From NCBI GenBank assembly GCA_900550415.1, contig URSO01000029.1, positions 1-26,574 of the forward strand: a stretch of DNA of 26,574 nt. The letters are read 5' to 3'. The position numbers and the translations under genes are program-made. Every line of letters starts with the position of its first letter. The first letter of the stretch is position 1. Shown here piece after piece: positions 14,901-21,175 of the stretch. Source of the stretch: an uncultured Collinsella sp. (GTDB lineage: Bacteria; Actinomycetota; Coriobacteriia; Coriobacteriales; Coriobacteriaceae). The notes beneath the pieces are model-generated. The model searched no databases, was not told where the DNA came from, and worked only from the letters and a program-made list of their open reading frames with translations.

Positions 14901-17382
14901 GGAGTGTGTAGCTGGGGTCACGGCTTACGCGCACCTCGACCTGGGACCCATCGGCGGCCTGCTTGTTTTCATACCAACCCAGGAAGCGGTAGCCGTCGGG
15001 CAGCGCACCGTCCTCAGATAAAGGTTTGTTGTCCACGTCGCACACCTGCACCGTGTACACACCGGTGCCATCCTCGGCAGTCTCAACCTTAACGACAGTT
15101 TTGCCCACGCCCGCGCGCTGGGTCTTATCGTCAAGCTCATCCCGCTCATTGCCCTCAAACACCGTCATGATGTTCGACACATAGTCGGTGTACACCGGAT
15201 AAAAATCGGTAGGGCCAAGCACAGTGATCTCAGCGCCGGCAGGATAGAACGCACCGGCGTTTTTTAGCTCGGCAAGCTCAGGCGAGGTAATGGCCGCATA
15301 GCCGCCATGCATCTCGGCCTCACCGCTCGGCTGCGTCGTCCAACCAATAAAGGTGGCGCTGGCAGATAGAGCGCCGCGGTCCGCAGGGGCAACCGGCGTT
15401 AAACCGACACCATAGCGGTACCAATCCGTCGACTTGTCGTGCGCCTCGCCGCTCTGCCACGAGAGCATCTCACCCTTGACGTTATAGAACAGCACCTGCG
15501 CCTCGTACGAAGCGATAAACAGGTCATTGCCCTTAAAACCGTCGACCCCCTTGGCATTATCGGCGGTATAGGTCGACGTATGCTCGTGTGCCTCGCTCTT
15601 CTGGACCTGCTTGCCAGCAGCCACAGCATCGGCATCGGTCTTGCCGTCAAACCAGCTGTTGTCTTGTCCAATTCGATTCACACGTACATCGGACTCGCGG
15701 AACCAGCCCATGAAGCGATAACCGCCGTTGGCATCGGTCAAGCCCTTGGGCTTTGCGGAGGTATCCTGCCCAAACGTCACCGATGTATCGCCCTGGGCCA
15801 AGCCCTGAGCCGTTCCCGCCAGCACGGCGCTCACGGCAAAGGCGTACGGATCCGAGGTCTTCTGTTCAATACCAAGTTTGGTTGCCTCGATGGTCGCGGT
15901 ACCCGCACCGGGAAAATCGATCGTCGCCTTAACGCTCTGGCCATGCACAGGAATATTCAGCTTGTAATCCATCGCCCACTCATTGAAGTGCGAGCCACCC
16001 AAGGCCCCGTTGTTAGCAGTCGAGCGCTTGGTGCCGGCACAAAAGTCGTAGTCGTGCTCTTCCCACAGCTCGCGCGTGGTGTAGCGCTCGTCATCCCATG
16101 GACCATAGCCATCACCCTTGGTGGTGCCATCGCCGCCAAACGAGGGGATTTTCTTTTTGGCAGGGTTGCCCTGGCTGTTGCCAGAAAGGCTCACGCTCGG
16201 CTTAAAGTAGCACTCGGTGACCGTGGCATCATCCTTGTTGGCGCGCGCAGCAATACCGCCCAGGTTCACGTCGTTTTGAATGATGGGAATCACGGCGATG
16301 GGATTGTACTGACGCGAGCTCAAGTCACCCGCAAAATGGCTTCGAACGAGCTCGTTGCCCTTTTCGGTTAGAATACGACCCGCCAAGCCACCCGTCCACG
16401 CACGCGTCACGGCGACGACGCCCACATATGACGCGGCATAGCTGTAGCACTGCGCCGTCGAGAAGCAGTCGATAATCTTGGCCTCGCCCGCCATGCAGCC
16501 CACAAAACCCGAGGCGTACACGTTGTTGCCGCCCAGGGCGCCAATGGCCACGTCGTACTTATTGGTGACGTCGGTCATGCCCTTCTCGGCAATCGAGCCG
16601 TCGTCCTTACGCGTCGGCGTCACGCGGCAGTACTCGATAGTCGAGTTCTTAACGTAGCCGGCAAACGCCGCCATATACAGACCCTCACCGCCGAGCGCCT
16701 GCACGCCCGAGGTCGCATTGTTGACGGCACGGCCGCCACGGACCTCGCAGTTGTAGAGGGTGCAGCCGTCGAGCTCGCCGGCGATGAGACCGCCCTCAAA
16801 GCCTGCGTTGGTAATGAGGTTGAGAGCATTGTTGGCGCAGGTCACGTGCAGCGTGCTCTCCATGACCATAACGTTTTCGAAGCGCGTATTGACGGCCTTG
16901 CCCACGATAATGCCACCGCGGAAGTCCGCCCACACGTTGGCGTCCTTGACCAGGAAGTTTTTGATGGTGGCACCGTTGGTCTCGGCAAAAAATCCCGTAT
17001 CGCGCTCGGGGTCAAAAGCGTCTTTATCGTAGTTCAGGCCCTCAACGGTGTGGTTTTGACCATCGAACACGCCCTTAAACGGATGCTCCTTGTTGCCAAA
17101 CGACAGATGCTTAACGGTGCTTGCAACGATGTCTTTCATGTCGTCGCTGTCGAGCTCAATGTCGTTATCGAGATAAACGTGCCAGCCGGACGTATCGCGC
17201 TCGCGCGACAGCGCCACGTACGCCAAAAAGTCGTTCGCATTTTTGATGTGATATTCGTTTTTGTTCTCGGGCACGTCCTCGGCATGCACTGACGTTGGCA
17301 GCGCCATAACGCAGCAAAGGACAATCGCTGCGACGGCAACCAGCCTGCTAAGCATGCCCCGGTTTATGTTCTTGATCTTCAT
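11902..17382 (-). CDS. Giant surface adhesin with GLUG-like and Listeria-Bacteroides repeats
   Basis: This 1,826-residue exported protein is the largest in the window. A Sec signal peptide (to about residue 34, ending SVHA) is followed by a region to about residue 400 with short GG-(L/I)-x-A/G turns and repeated alternations typical of GLUG-type beta-helix adhesins. From about 555 to 1600 come at least six modules with the YxFxGW core (YRFMGW, YRFLGW, YKFLGW, YDFVGW and variants) and PVY strands, the pattern of Listeria-Bacteroides (InlB B-type) repeats. A final domain (about 1680-1800) starts FNFAQTHALTIVKK and resembles prealbumin-like or pilin-type domains. It ends WIDGSDRAHNVW without a sortase signal or membrane segment. 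GGAGG precedes the start, which is 3 bp after the previous stop. It probably binds host or mucus ligands and is held by the neighbouring subunits; the ligand is unknown. Confidence 0.82.
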   Translation of the reverse strand: MKIKNINRGMLSRLVAVAAIVLCCVMALPTSVHAEDVPENKNEYHIKNANDFLAYVALSRERDTSGWHVYLDNDIELDSDDMKDIVASTVKHLSFGNKEHPFKGVFDGQNHTVEGLNYDKDAFDPERDTGFFAETNGATIKNFLVKDANVWADFRGGIIVGKAVNTRFENVMVMESTLHVTCANNALNLITNAGFEGGLIAGELDGCTLYNCEVRGGRAVNNATSGVQALGGEGLYMAAFAGYVKNSTIEYCRVTPTRKDDGSIAEKGMTDVTNKYDVAIGALGGNNVYASGFVGCMAGEAKIIDCFSTAQCYSYAASYVGVVAVTRAWTGGLAGRILTEKGNELVRSHFAGDLSSRQYNPIAVIPIIQNDVNLGGIAARANKDDATVTECYFKPSVSLSGNSQGNPAKKKIPSFGGDGTTKGDGYGPWDDERYTTRELWEEHDYDFCAGTKRSTANNGALGGSHFNEWAMDYKLNIPVHGQSVKATIDFPGAGTATIEATKLGIEQKTSDPYAFAVSAVLAGTAQGLAQGDTSVTFGQDTSAKPKGLTDANGGYRFMGWFRESDVRVNRIGQDNSWFDGKTDADAVAAGKQVQKSEAHEHTSTYTADNAKGVDGFKGNDLFIASYEAQVLFYNVKGEMLSWQSGEAHDKSTDWYRYGVGLTPVAPADRGALSASATFIGWTTQPSGEAEMHGGYAAITSPELAELKNAGAFYPAGAEITVLGPTDFYPVYTDYVSNIMTVFEGNERDELDDKTQRAGVGKTVVKVETAEDGTGVYTVQVCDVDNKPLSEDGALPDGYRFLGWYENKQAADGSQVEVRVSRDPSYTLPADVDLTVPHTYIARFEYRVDYYVRAYTNHEFTDSKLLCSVWNRYQTPFEENVGSTFVRENVVHWGPEHVDHGIKDSYETCGTRFTKETLVVSPLNAYSHNVKNDTGADTLKNLYADTDFPGAATLSDTWTSASLNVTVKPVNDRYRLNFWTLERDGEYWTYVKNPIESMVRTDKKYYVRAMITTDVNFYNKGDNVVRTATRRYESNLLQTKVNGADPTFTYYYPHVNKSVKVAEKPEDGEKGSYESPLTLEASPTDADMAVPGYKFLGWISTAEVQRDSDVWKYIYDVEGDSFTTSDPDKAEPYLVKPDFKVTQWQDAYPVYAKYDVRYTTNLYRAGFKGTDKVNVPRYDIDPVINAGTDPATATVTPDVTTPVYKAGGELYKLQKVEIELPNGEVEDIEPNGDNSYSHQVEPGGAYTFVAYYSPLAVVYHLNARDVDGKVAQQGDSLGSLKDGIPLPTYNVGDIDAATNAYNAFVGWTETKPVAGNGYVVWSDDVSMVNKSTVVKAPMELYPVYRASAVRVQSNIDANLDDPGSVRYLSRTDSGDQISLEVKAATEVVGKDGTKYDFVGWSRDYESDNKYTLMTGDDKYPLEGNEPFKSAMYTAVYKIAPHKVRYHGVDGSVLFTATVDSGDERAQDGKSGFVYTVDVPKMDENGRPVYDNSGNPMMEQKSVAYDPDAHSKIVALLDERAAANGDMRELFLEWRYVGADGDTKPWDVFKDEPIKGDMDLYPVTYRVVAKDTSDPAKSETMTAQLKWLLDPAAANTVDDSADKAPFKVCFAKPFMGTRLTVTVMRASYGPGTEGVSVAEEPVNGKFVSLYSLGSGDGSFDLANRLESKKTGEGDQGPGKAVFNFAQTHALTIVKKTTDVSAMGQTFRFKVTRKMSQDSPAETRMVEVKVSEQRDENGETCYVGSVQFAAPAGIYTVEEDTAWAWRYQGELSTPGKAPGKTAELTISSASSANDATFTCTNTRVNDKWIDGSDRAHNVWSNGNVAKKED

Positions 17383-17385
17383 AGG

Positions 17386-18033
17386 CTAGTTCGCCTCCGG
17401 CCAGCCCACGACGTCAAGCACGTCGAGGACGGTATCGCTTGCATGCTGGTTTTTGGCCTGCACGGCCTGAACATCGATATCGAGCCTGAATGAGCCGCCG
17501 CGCGCGGCATCGTGGTAGTCGCCCACAAAGCGCAGCGAGTCCATAAGGCTTTCCGTCATGGCGCCGGGGTCGAGCATGCCGCCACGTCCGGCCAAGCCGC
17601 GGTAGTAGTACCACCCATCGCTGCCATCGATCCACGGGGATCCCTCGCCCACGTTCACATGAAACGCAACGCTGCCCGAGGCATCCGCGCTCGAACCGTC
17701 GGGCGCCACTGACGTCATGCGCAGACGCGCGCGAACGTACTCAGGCTGCGCGCCGACGTTCTCCACGCGCACAATGCGGCTGATGTCAGAGCCCCCGGCC
17801 TTGGTGTCGGGATAGTCCCCGTGCTCGTTGGGCTCAAACGGAATCTCCTCGCCCTGCTCGTTGAGAGTGTATTCGCAGACTCGTACCTTCACGCTGCCAA
17901 ACGATAGGACGTTGTTCGCCGGAACCATATCAACGGTAAAAGCCAGCGTGCTGCACAGGCACGCCAGGGCCAACAGCGCCATCGCGGCAAGCGCCAAGGT
18001 GCGTTTCTGATTGTCGGAAAGATTGTTGAGCAT
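17386..18033 (-). CDS. TasA/CalY-like SipW-processed subunit (second)
   Basis: A 215-residue exported protein. It starts MLNNLSDNQKR, has a hydrophobic run and then CSTLAFTVDM, a SipW-like cleavage context. NNVLSFGSVKVRVCEYTL and ISRIVRVENVGAQPEYVRARLRM match the strands of camelysin-type proteins. WIDGSDGWYYYRGLAGRGG then LDPGAMTESLM is shared in style with the third subunit. WIDGSD also occurs at the very end of the adhesin. ATG at 18033 is chosen over an in-frame TTG at 18045; the binding site is weak for both. The gene follows a strong stem-loop that separates it from the first subunit and is 3 bp ahead of the adhesin gene. Role as an adaptor or minor subunit is inferred. Confidence 0.72.
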   Translation of the reverse strand: MLNNLSDNQKRTLALAAMALLALACLCSTLAFTVDMVPANNVLSFGSVKVRVCEYTLNEQGEEIPFEPNEHGDYPDTKAGGSDISRIVRVENVGAQPEYVRARLRMTSVAPDGSSADASGSVAFHVNVGEGSPWIDGSDGWYYYRGLAGRGGMLDPGAMTESLMDSLRFVGDYHDAARGGSFRLDIDVQAVQAKNQHASDTVLDVLDVVGWPEAN

Positions 18034-18063
18034 TACGTTCGCCAATCGTCGATTAAAGGGGAG

Positions 18064-18112
18064 CCGAGATCCCGGCCCGAAAATGGGGATGGGGAGCGGG
18101 CCGGGATCTCGG
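18064..18112. other. Perfect 16-bp stem-loop inside the surface operon
   Basis: CCGAGATCCCGGCCCG (18064-18079) and its exact complement (18097-18112) enclose a 17-nt G-rich loop. It lies between the first subunit gene (stop at 18123) and the second subunit gene (start at 18033). On the minus strand it is not followed by a T run, so it is more likely a partial attenuator or an RNA-stabilising 3' end than a full terminator. It would raise the amount of first subunit relative to the downstream genes. Confidence 0.75.
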
Positions 18113-18122
18113 TGGGGAGGGA

Positions 18123-18851
18123 TTAAGCCTGAGCCTGAGTCTTAGCCCATTCCTTGGCCTGCTCAAGGGCGTTGGTGGCCGCATCGGCCTTGTCGCCCTT
18201 CTGATCAGCGCCGAAGATGTAGCAGGAGACTGTCATAGCGGGACTTTGAACAACATCCGTGCTGTTCAGCGTATTCGGAATACTCACCTGGCTGAACAGC
18301 TCGCCGGTATAGGCTGCCTTTCCGTCGGAGGGAGCAAGCGCAGCCGGCGCGCTGGTGTTATTGGTGTACACGAACAGACCGCTCACGTACTGGCCTTCAG
18401 TGCCGTTAGTCACAGCCTTTCCGGTAAATTCCCCATCGACTTTCGTCCATCCATTATTGATAGTGAAGTATGGAGTCTTGGCAAGTTTGCCTTCTACATC
18501 TTTCACAATGGCGTTTTTCACATAGATAAACACATAAGAAGAGTCAGAATCTTTGCCGATACCCACGTTCGGATTCTTATTGATTACAGTGCCAGGGACC
18601 ATCTTCGACTTATCAGTCCATTTGGTCTCGAACAGATATCCGTCCACTGAGGGGTTCGTGGGATCAGTGCCGGGCTTGTTCGGCTGATCGGGGTCGGGCT
18701 TCACTTCAGGCTTGTCAATGCTGCCGACCGTGAACTCATTCACCTTGGTTTGGGTCGCCGTCAGCCATGCATAGGTACCCACGCCGGCAGCCAGCACCAA
18801 CAGCAACAGGGCGGCAATGATGCCGTAGCGCTTTTTCTTCTTGTTTTCCAT
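18123..18851 (-). CDS. TasA/camelysin-like major subunit
   Basis: A 242-residue exported protein directly after the SipW-type peptidase gene. It has a basic start (MENKKKKRYG), a hydrophobic segment and then AAGVGTYAWLTATQTKVNEF, close in pattern to the TasA and camelysin precursors cut by SipW. A Pro/Asp/Lys-rich linker (KPEVKPDPDQPNKPG) lies near residues 48-62. The remaining domain has alternating strands (SSYVFIYVKNAIV, GQYVSGLFVYTNN) and ends in a basic, Ala/Gln-rich tail. ATG at 18851 is chosen because AAAGGAAGAG is upstream; the reading frame opens earlier without a binding site. Its first position and the strong stem-loop just after it suggest it is the most abundant product and probably the fibre-forming subunit. 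Fibre formation itself is inferred from the family. Confidence 0.78.
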   Translation of the reverse strand: MENKKKKRYGIIAALLLLVLAAGVGTYAWLTATQTKVNEFTVGSIDKPEVKPDPDQPNKPGTDPTNPSVDGYLFETKWTDKSKMVPGTVINKNPNVGIGKDSDSSYVFIYVKNAIVKDVEGKLAKTPYFTINNGWTKVDGEFTGKAVTNGTEGQYVSGLFVYTNNTSAPAALAPSDGKAAYTGELFSQVSIPNTLNSTDVVQSPAMTVSCYIFGADQKGDKADAATNALEQAKEWAKTQAQA

Positions 18852-18921
18852 CGTTCTCTTCCTTTCGAGAATCGTCTTCCCCGGCAACGGCCCCTACCGC
18901 CGCCGACGCTTTTCCCTGCCG

Positions 18922-19479
18922 CTATGAACGCCGCTCCCTCGCATGCACGCGGGCATGCTTACCCGCAGGCTCGTCGGAAACCACCCGATCGAGCACTATC
19001 GACGCCGCGACCAGCAGCGCCAGAACGGCCACCACAACAAGCAAACCGGGCATCGTCGTGCAATATGCGTTAACGAAGCCCAGGTAAGGGACACAAAAAG
19101 AAACGACACCGATCACGCGTGAAAAAGGCGTCTGCTCGGCGTCGTGCATGATGGTTCCATCTGCATTTTTGTTTGCGATTCCCTGCGTACCGATCGTCTG
19201 TGCCACAGGGTCGATCTCGTACACCTGGTGCGTCACCACGGCACCGTCGGAGCGGTAAAAGGTTGCATTGTCGCCCACGGCAATATCCGTTGGCTCAACT
19301 TGGCGAACAAACACCATGGAGCCGACGGGAAACTCGGGCTCCATAGAGCCCGAAAGCACAGCAAAGGGTGTGTATCCAAATGCGCGAGGCACAAAAGAAA
19401 CAACGGCAAGGGCTATGACAAGCGCGAACGCCAAGCTACTCAAAAGCGTAATAAATCGTTTGAGTCTGCGCGCCGTCAA
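18922..19479 (-). CDS. sipW: SipW-type (ER-type) signal peptidase I
   Basis: This 185-residue membrane peptidase is the first gene of the surface operon. One membrane segment is at about residues 10-32 and another at about 140-162. The catalytic Ser is S45 in VLSGSMEPEFPVGS. The partner residue is H84 in VVTHQVYEI, not the Lys of ordinary bacterial signal peptidases; His is the hallmark of the ER/SipW type. GIANKNADG near residues 101-108 corresponds to the conserved GDANxxxD box. The family cuts TasA and camelysin-like precursors, and three such proteins are encoded just downstream. The start is TTG at 19479, preceded by AAGGGGG about 12 bp upstream; no in-frame ATG is nearby. The UTR is about 120 nt from the predicted promoter. 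Confidence 0.88.
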   Translation of the reverse strand: MTARRLKRFITLLSSLAFALVIALAVVSFVPRAFGYTPFAVLSGSMEPEFPVGSMVFVRQVEPTDIAVGDNATFYRSDGAVVTHQVYEIDPVAQTIGTQGIANKNADGTIMHDAEQTPFSRVIGVVSFCVPYLGFVNAYCTTMPGLLVVVAVLALLVAASIVLDRVVSDEPAGKHARVHARERRS

Positions 19480-19605
19480 AGTGATAATTCATCCCCCTTG
19501 AGGACCTATTCTACCCATCCAAAGGTCAGCAAGTTTCAACAGGAACCGCAAGGCGCTTGAAAAGTGAGTCCGAAATAAGCCAATTTGGAATCTTTTCGTA
19601 ATAAA

Positions 19606-19634
19606 AACATAGCGATGTGCTACACATTTTTCAA
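19606..19634 (-). promoter_or_regulatory. Promoter of the surface operon, inside an inverted repeat
   Basis: On the minus strand TTGAAA (19629-19634) and TATGTT (19606-19611) are separated by 17 bp, a fair sigma-70-type match (5/6 and 4/6). AGCGAT and ATCGCT, an inverted pair, flank and overlap it (19611-19616 and 19641-19646), and GTAGCA occurs twice as a direct repeat upstream and inside it. These could be operator sites for a regulator that is not encoded here. Confidence 0.5.
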
Positions 19635-19884
19635 TGTTTTATCGCTAAATGCTACTTATTTTGGCGTAAGTGGCCATTTATCCCCAAATTAGTCTGTTTT
19701 ATCCAATACTTACGACTAACCCCCTACGCAACTTCCCCATAGGAGGTTCGATTTTTTTGCGAAACTAAAATAATGGTACCCCCCCCCACATTAAAACAAA
19801 CTACTGGAAGTGTCATTTATTTCCGACCCTCCCCTTGCCGGAGTTTTATGACAGCCCCATGTAGTTCGCAGCCCATAATCCTCT
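19635..19884. other. AT-rich intergenic region with a C9 run
   Basis: No gene is supported here. The region is much richer in A and T than its neighbours and holds a nine-C run at 19779-19787 and an AGGAGG without a start codon at usable distance (19741-19746). Its likely role is regulatory, upstream of the surface operon. Copy B of the 62-bp array begins right after it. Confidence 0.5.
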
Positions 19885-20213
19885 GAGAACCGTGTCCCAG
19901 AATTCACGTCCGGAGTGGGATGCGGTTTCCGCTTGTGGCCCCGTTGGGAAACCACATCCCACTCCGATCGCAAATTCCGGGTCGCGCTTTCCGCCAAGGC
20001 CCTCAACCGGAAACGGCATCCCATTTCTCGGCCGAAAACTGGGATGCGGTTTCCACAGAGCCCCTCAACGGGAAACCGCATCCCATTCCAAAGGCAAATT
20101 CCGGGACGCAGCTTCCGCAACCCCACCCATCCGGAAATCCCATCCCACTCCGCACACATCCGGGCATAGAACAATCAGCTTATTAGGCCTTCCATCAATA
20201 AAGGGGCGCCCTC
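19885..20213 (+). repeat. Dispersed 62-bp-period hairpin array, copy B
   Basis: Same element and orientation as copy A. The left-arm cores start at 19926, 19988, 20050 and 20112, again exactly 62 bp apart. Unit 1, unit 4 and the CCCTC at the end of the tail are all offset from copy A by exactly 9,617 bp, so there are no net insertions or deletions between copies although loops and spacers differ in sequence. Arms such as TGGGATGCGGTTTCC and GGGAAACCGCATCCCA pair almost perfectly. The tail again has CAGCTTATTAGGCCTTC. Between copies A and B lies just the surface operon with its upstream region. Confidence 0.88.
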
Positions 20214-20221
20214 GTGTCATG

Positions 20222-20250
20222 AAAAAAGCCCCGAGAATCTCGAGGCTTTC
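20222..20250 (-). terminator. Terminator of the flavodoxin-family gene
   Basis: On the minus strand AAAGCCTCGAGA pairs with TCTCGGGGCTTT (arms 20225-20236 and 20238-20249, one G-U pair, very short loop) and is followed by T residues, six Ts in all. It lies about 40 bp after the flavodoxin-type gene. Confidence 0.75.
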
Positions 20251-20291
20251 ACGTTTGTACGATTGAACGCGCGGCACCGCAAGCGGCGAAG

Positions 20292-20843
20292 TTATTCGCC
20301 CAAAACGGCCTTTTTTGCGGCTGCAGCCATGTTATCCATATCTTCCTTGGTGGGATGGTCCTTCGCGGCAACCCAGTTGTCGAGCAGCATCTTAAATCGG
20401 GCGTTGTCGGGATCTTGCTCGAGCATTGCCTCGTAGCGCTGCTTGACCGCGGGGCCCATCTTGCCCTGGCACATCGCCCAGCCCGCAAGCTCGGCATCCT
20501 CGGCCAAATTGGAAGTTACGCGGTCGATAATCTGCTGATAGTAGCTCTGGTCGGCGCCAAAACCGCAGGTGCCAAACAAAAAGACGCGCTTACCGTGCAA
20601 GGCGGAGAGCAACGCCGCGACCGAAGGCGTGCACGCGCCCTTGTCGCACCAAAAGCCGACAAGCACCGTGTCGGCCGCGCAGGCGCCCCGTGCCTCGAGC
20701 GCAACCTGATCTGCATCCGCATCGTCGCTCAACGCCGCGGCGTGGACAAACTCAACGCCCGCAGCCTGTAGAGCGCGCTTGATCGCACCCGAAACCATCC
20801 TGGTATTACCGCTCTTGCTGTTAACCACCAAAGAGCACGTCAT
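20292..20843 (-). CDS. Flavodoxin family protein
   Basis: A cytoplasmic FMN-binding electron carrier of the flavodoxin fold. The phosphate-binding loop is NSKSGNTRMV near residue 8, in the place of the usual T/SxTGNT. A second FMN-contact region is near VLVGFWCDKGACTPS, and LHGKRVFLFGTCGFG follows as the third strand and its loop. The C-terminal 60 residues (CQGKMGPAVKQRYEAML and later) extend beyond a minimal flavodoxin. Similar flavodoxin-like proteins of about 180 residues accompany bilirubin reductase in gut bacteria (BilS), but no reductase gene is in the window, so this is only a possibility. ATG at 20843 is preferred, with GAGG about 10 bp upstream; a GTG at 20849 is the alternative. 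It appears to be a single-gene unit. Confidence 0.78.
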   Translation of the reverse strand: MTCSLVVNSKSGNTRMVSGAIKRALQAAGVEFVHAAALSDDADADQVALEARGACAADTVLVGFWCDKGACTPSVAALLSALHGKRVFLFGTCGFGADQSYYQQIIDRVTSNLAEDAELAGWAMCQGKMGPAVKQRYEAMLEQDPDNARFKMLLDNWVAAKDHPTKEDMDNMAAAAKKAVLGE

Positions 20844-20905
20844 AGTCACGTTGCCTCGTTTCCCCCAAAACTAAAGCCACTAATGCAATTTATTAGATGA
20901 ATATC

Positions 20906-20915
20906 TTAGTACTAA
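20906..20915. promoter_or_regulatory. TTAGTACTAA palindrome upstream of the flavodoxin gene
   Basis: A perfect 10-bp palindrome about 65 bp before the flavodoxin-type start, in an AT-rich stretch that also has related half sites (TTAGAT, CTAATAA). MarR- and HxlR-type regulators bind palindromes of this kind, but no regulator is adjacent and the match is short. Confidence 0.35.
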
Positions 20916-21002
20916 CGTGACAGATGTAAACCACCGTCTGTCGATTGGCGACGCAGACGACATCTTTGGACAGATTTCGAACAGTATGTACTTCGGATTG
21001 AA

Positions 21003-21140
21003 ACCGCCGCAGAACGTTTCACGAATGGCCGAAAAACTGTTTCACAAAACGCCGTCAAATTGTTTCATATAATATCGTCAATTTGTTTCACGAAATACCG
21101 TCAGATTGTGTCATGGTTTTTCGTCAAAATGTTTTACGCG
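21003..21140. repeat. Six degenerate 23-bp direct repeats before the AAA ATPase gene
   Basis: GTTTCA or close variants start at 21016, 21039, 21062, 21085, 21108 (GTGTCA) and 21131 (GTTTTA), every step exactly 23 bp. In the last four units the 5' part is also kept, reading CGTCAAATT or near it. The array stops about 36 bp before the AAA ATPase start. A possible -10 box (TATAAA, 21153-21158) lies just after it, and the last unit overlaps where a -35 would sit. It looks like a multi-site operator or iteron array, possibly bound by the ATPase itself. The rest of 20850-21002 shows only the palindrome at 20906. Confidence 0.75.
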
Positions 21141-21175
21141 CTGGTAAGATGCTATAAAACAAAATGTTTCTTTGA

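Noticed and set aside
19436..19492. 18-codon leader frame overlapping the signal peptidase start
   Set aside because: Its ATG directly touches the AAGGGGG site with no spacing, so translation is unlikely.
19772..19885. Small plus-strand frame starting at the C9 run
   Set aside because: The AGGAGG is about 25 bp from the ATG, the product has no recognisable feature and the region looks regulatory.
19791..20174. Open frames across the 62-bp array
   Set aside because: The period is not a multiple of three and the frames come only from repeated hairpins.
21003..21140. CRISPR array suggested by 23-bp spacing
   Set aside because: The period is too short and the units are degenerate, with no room for spacers.
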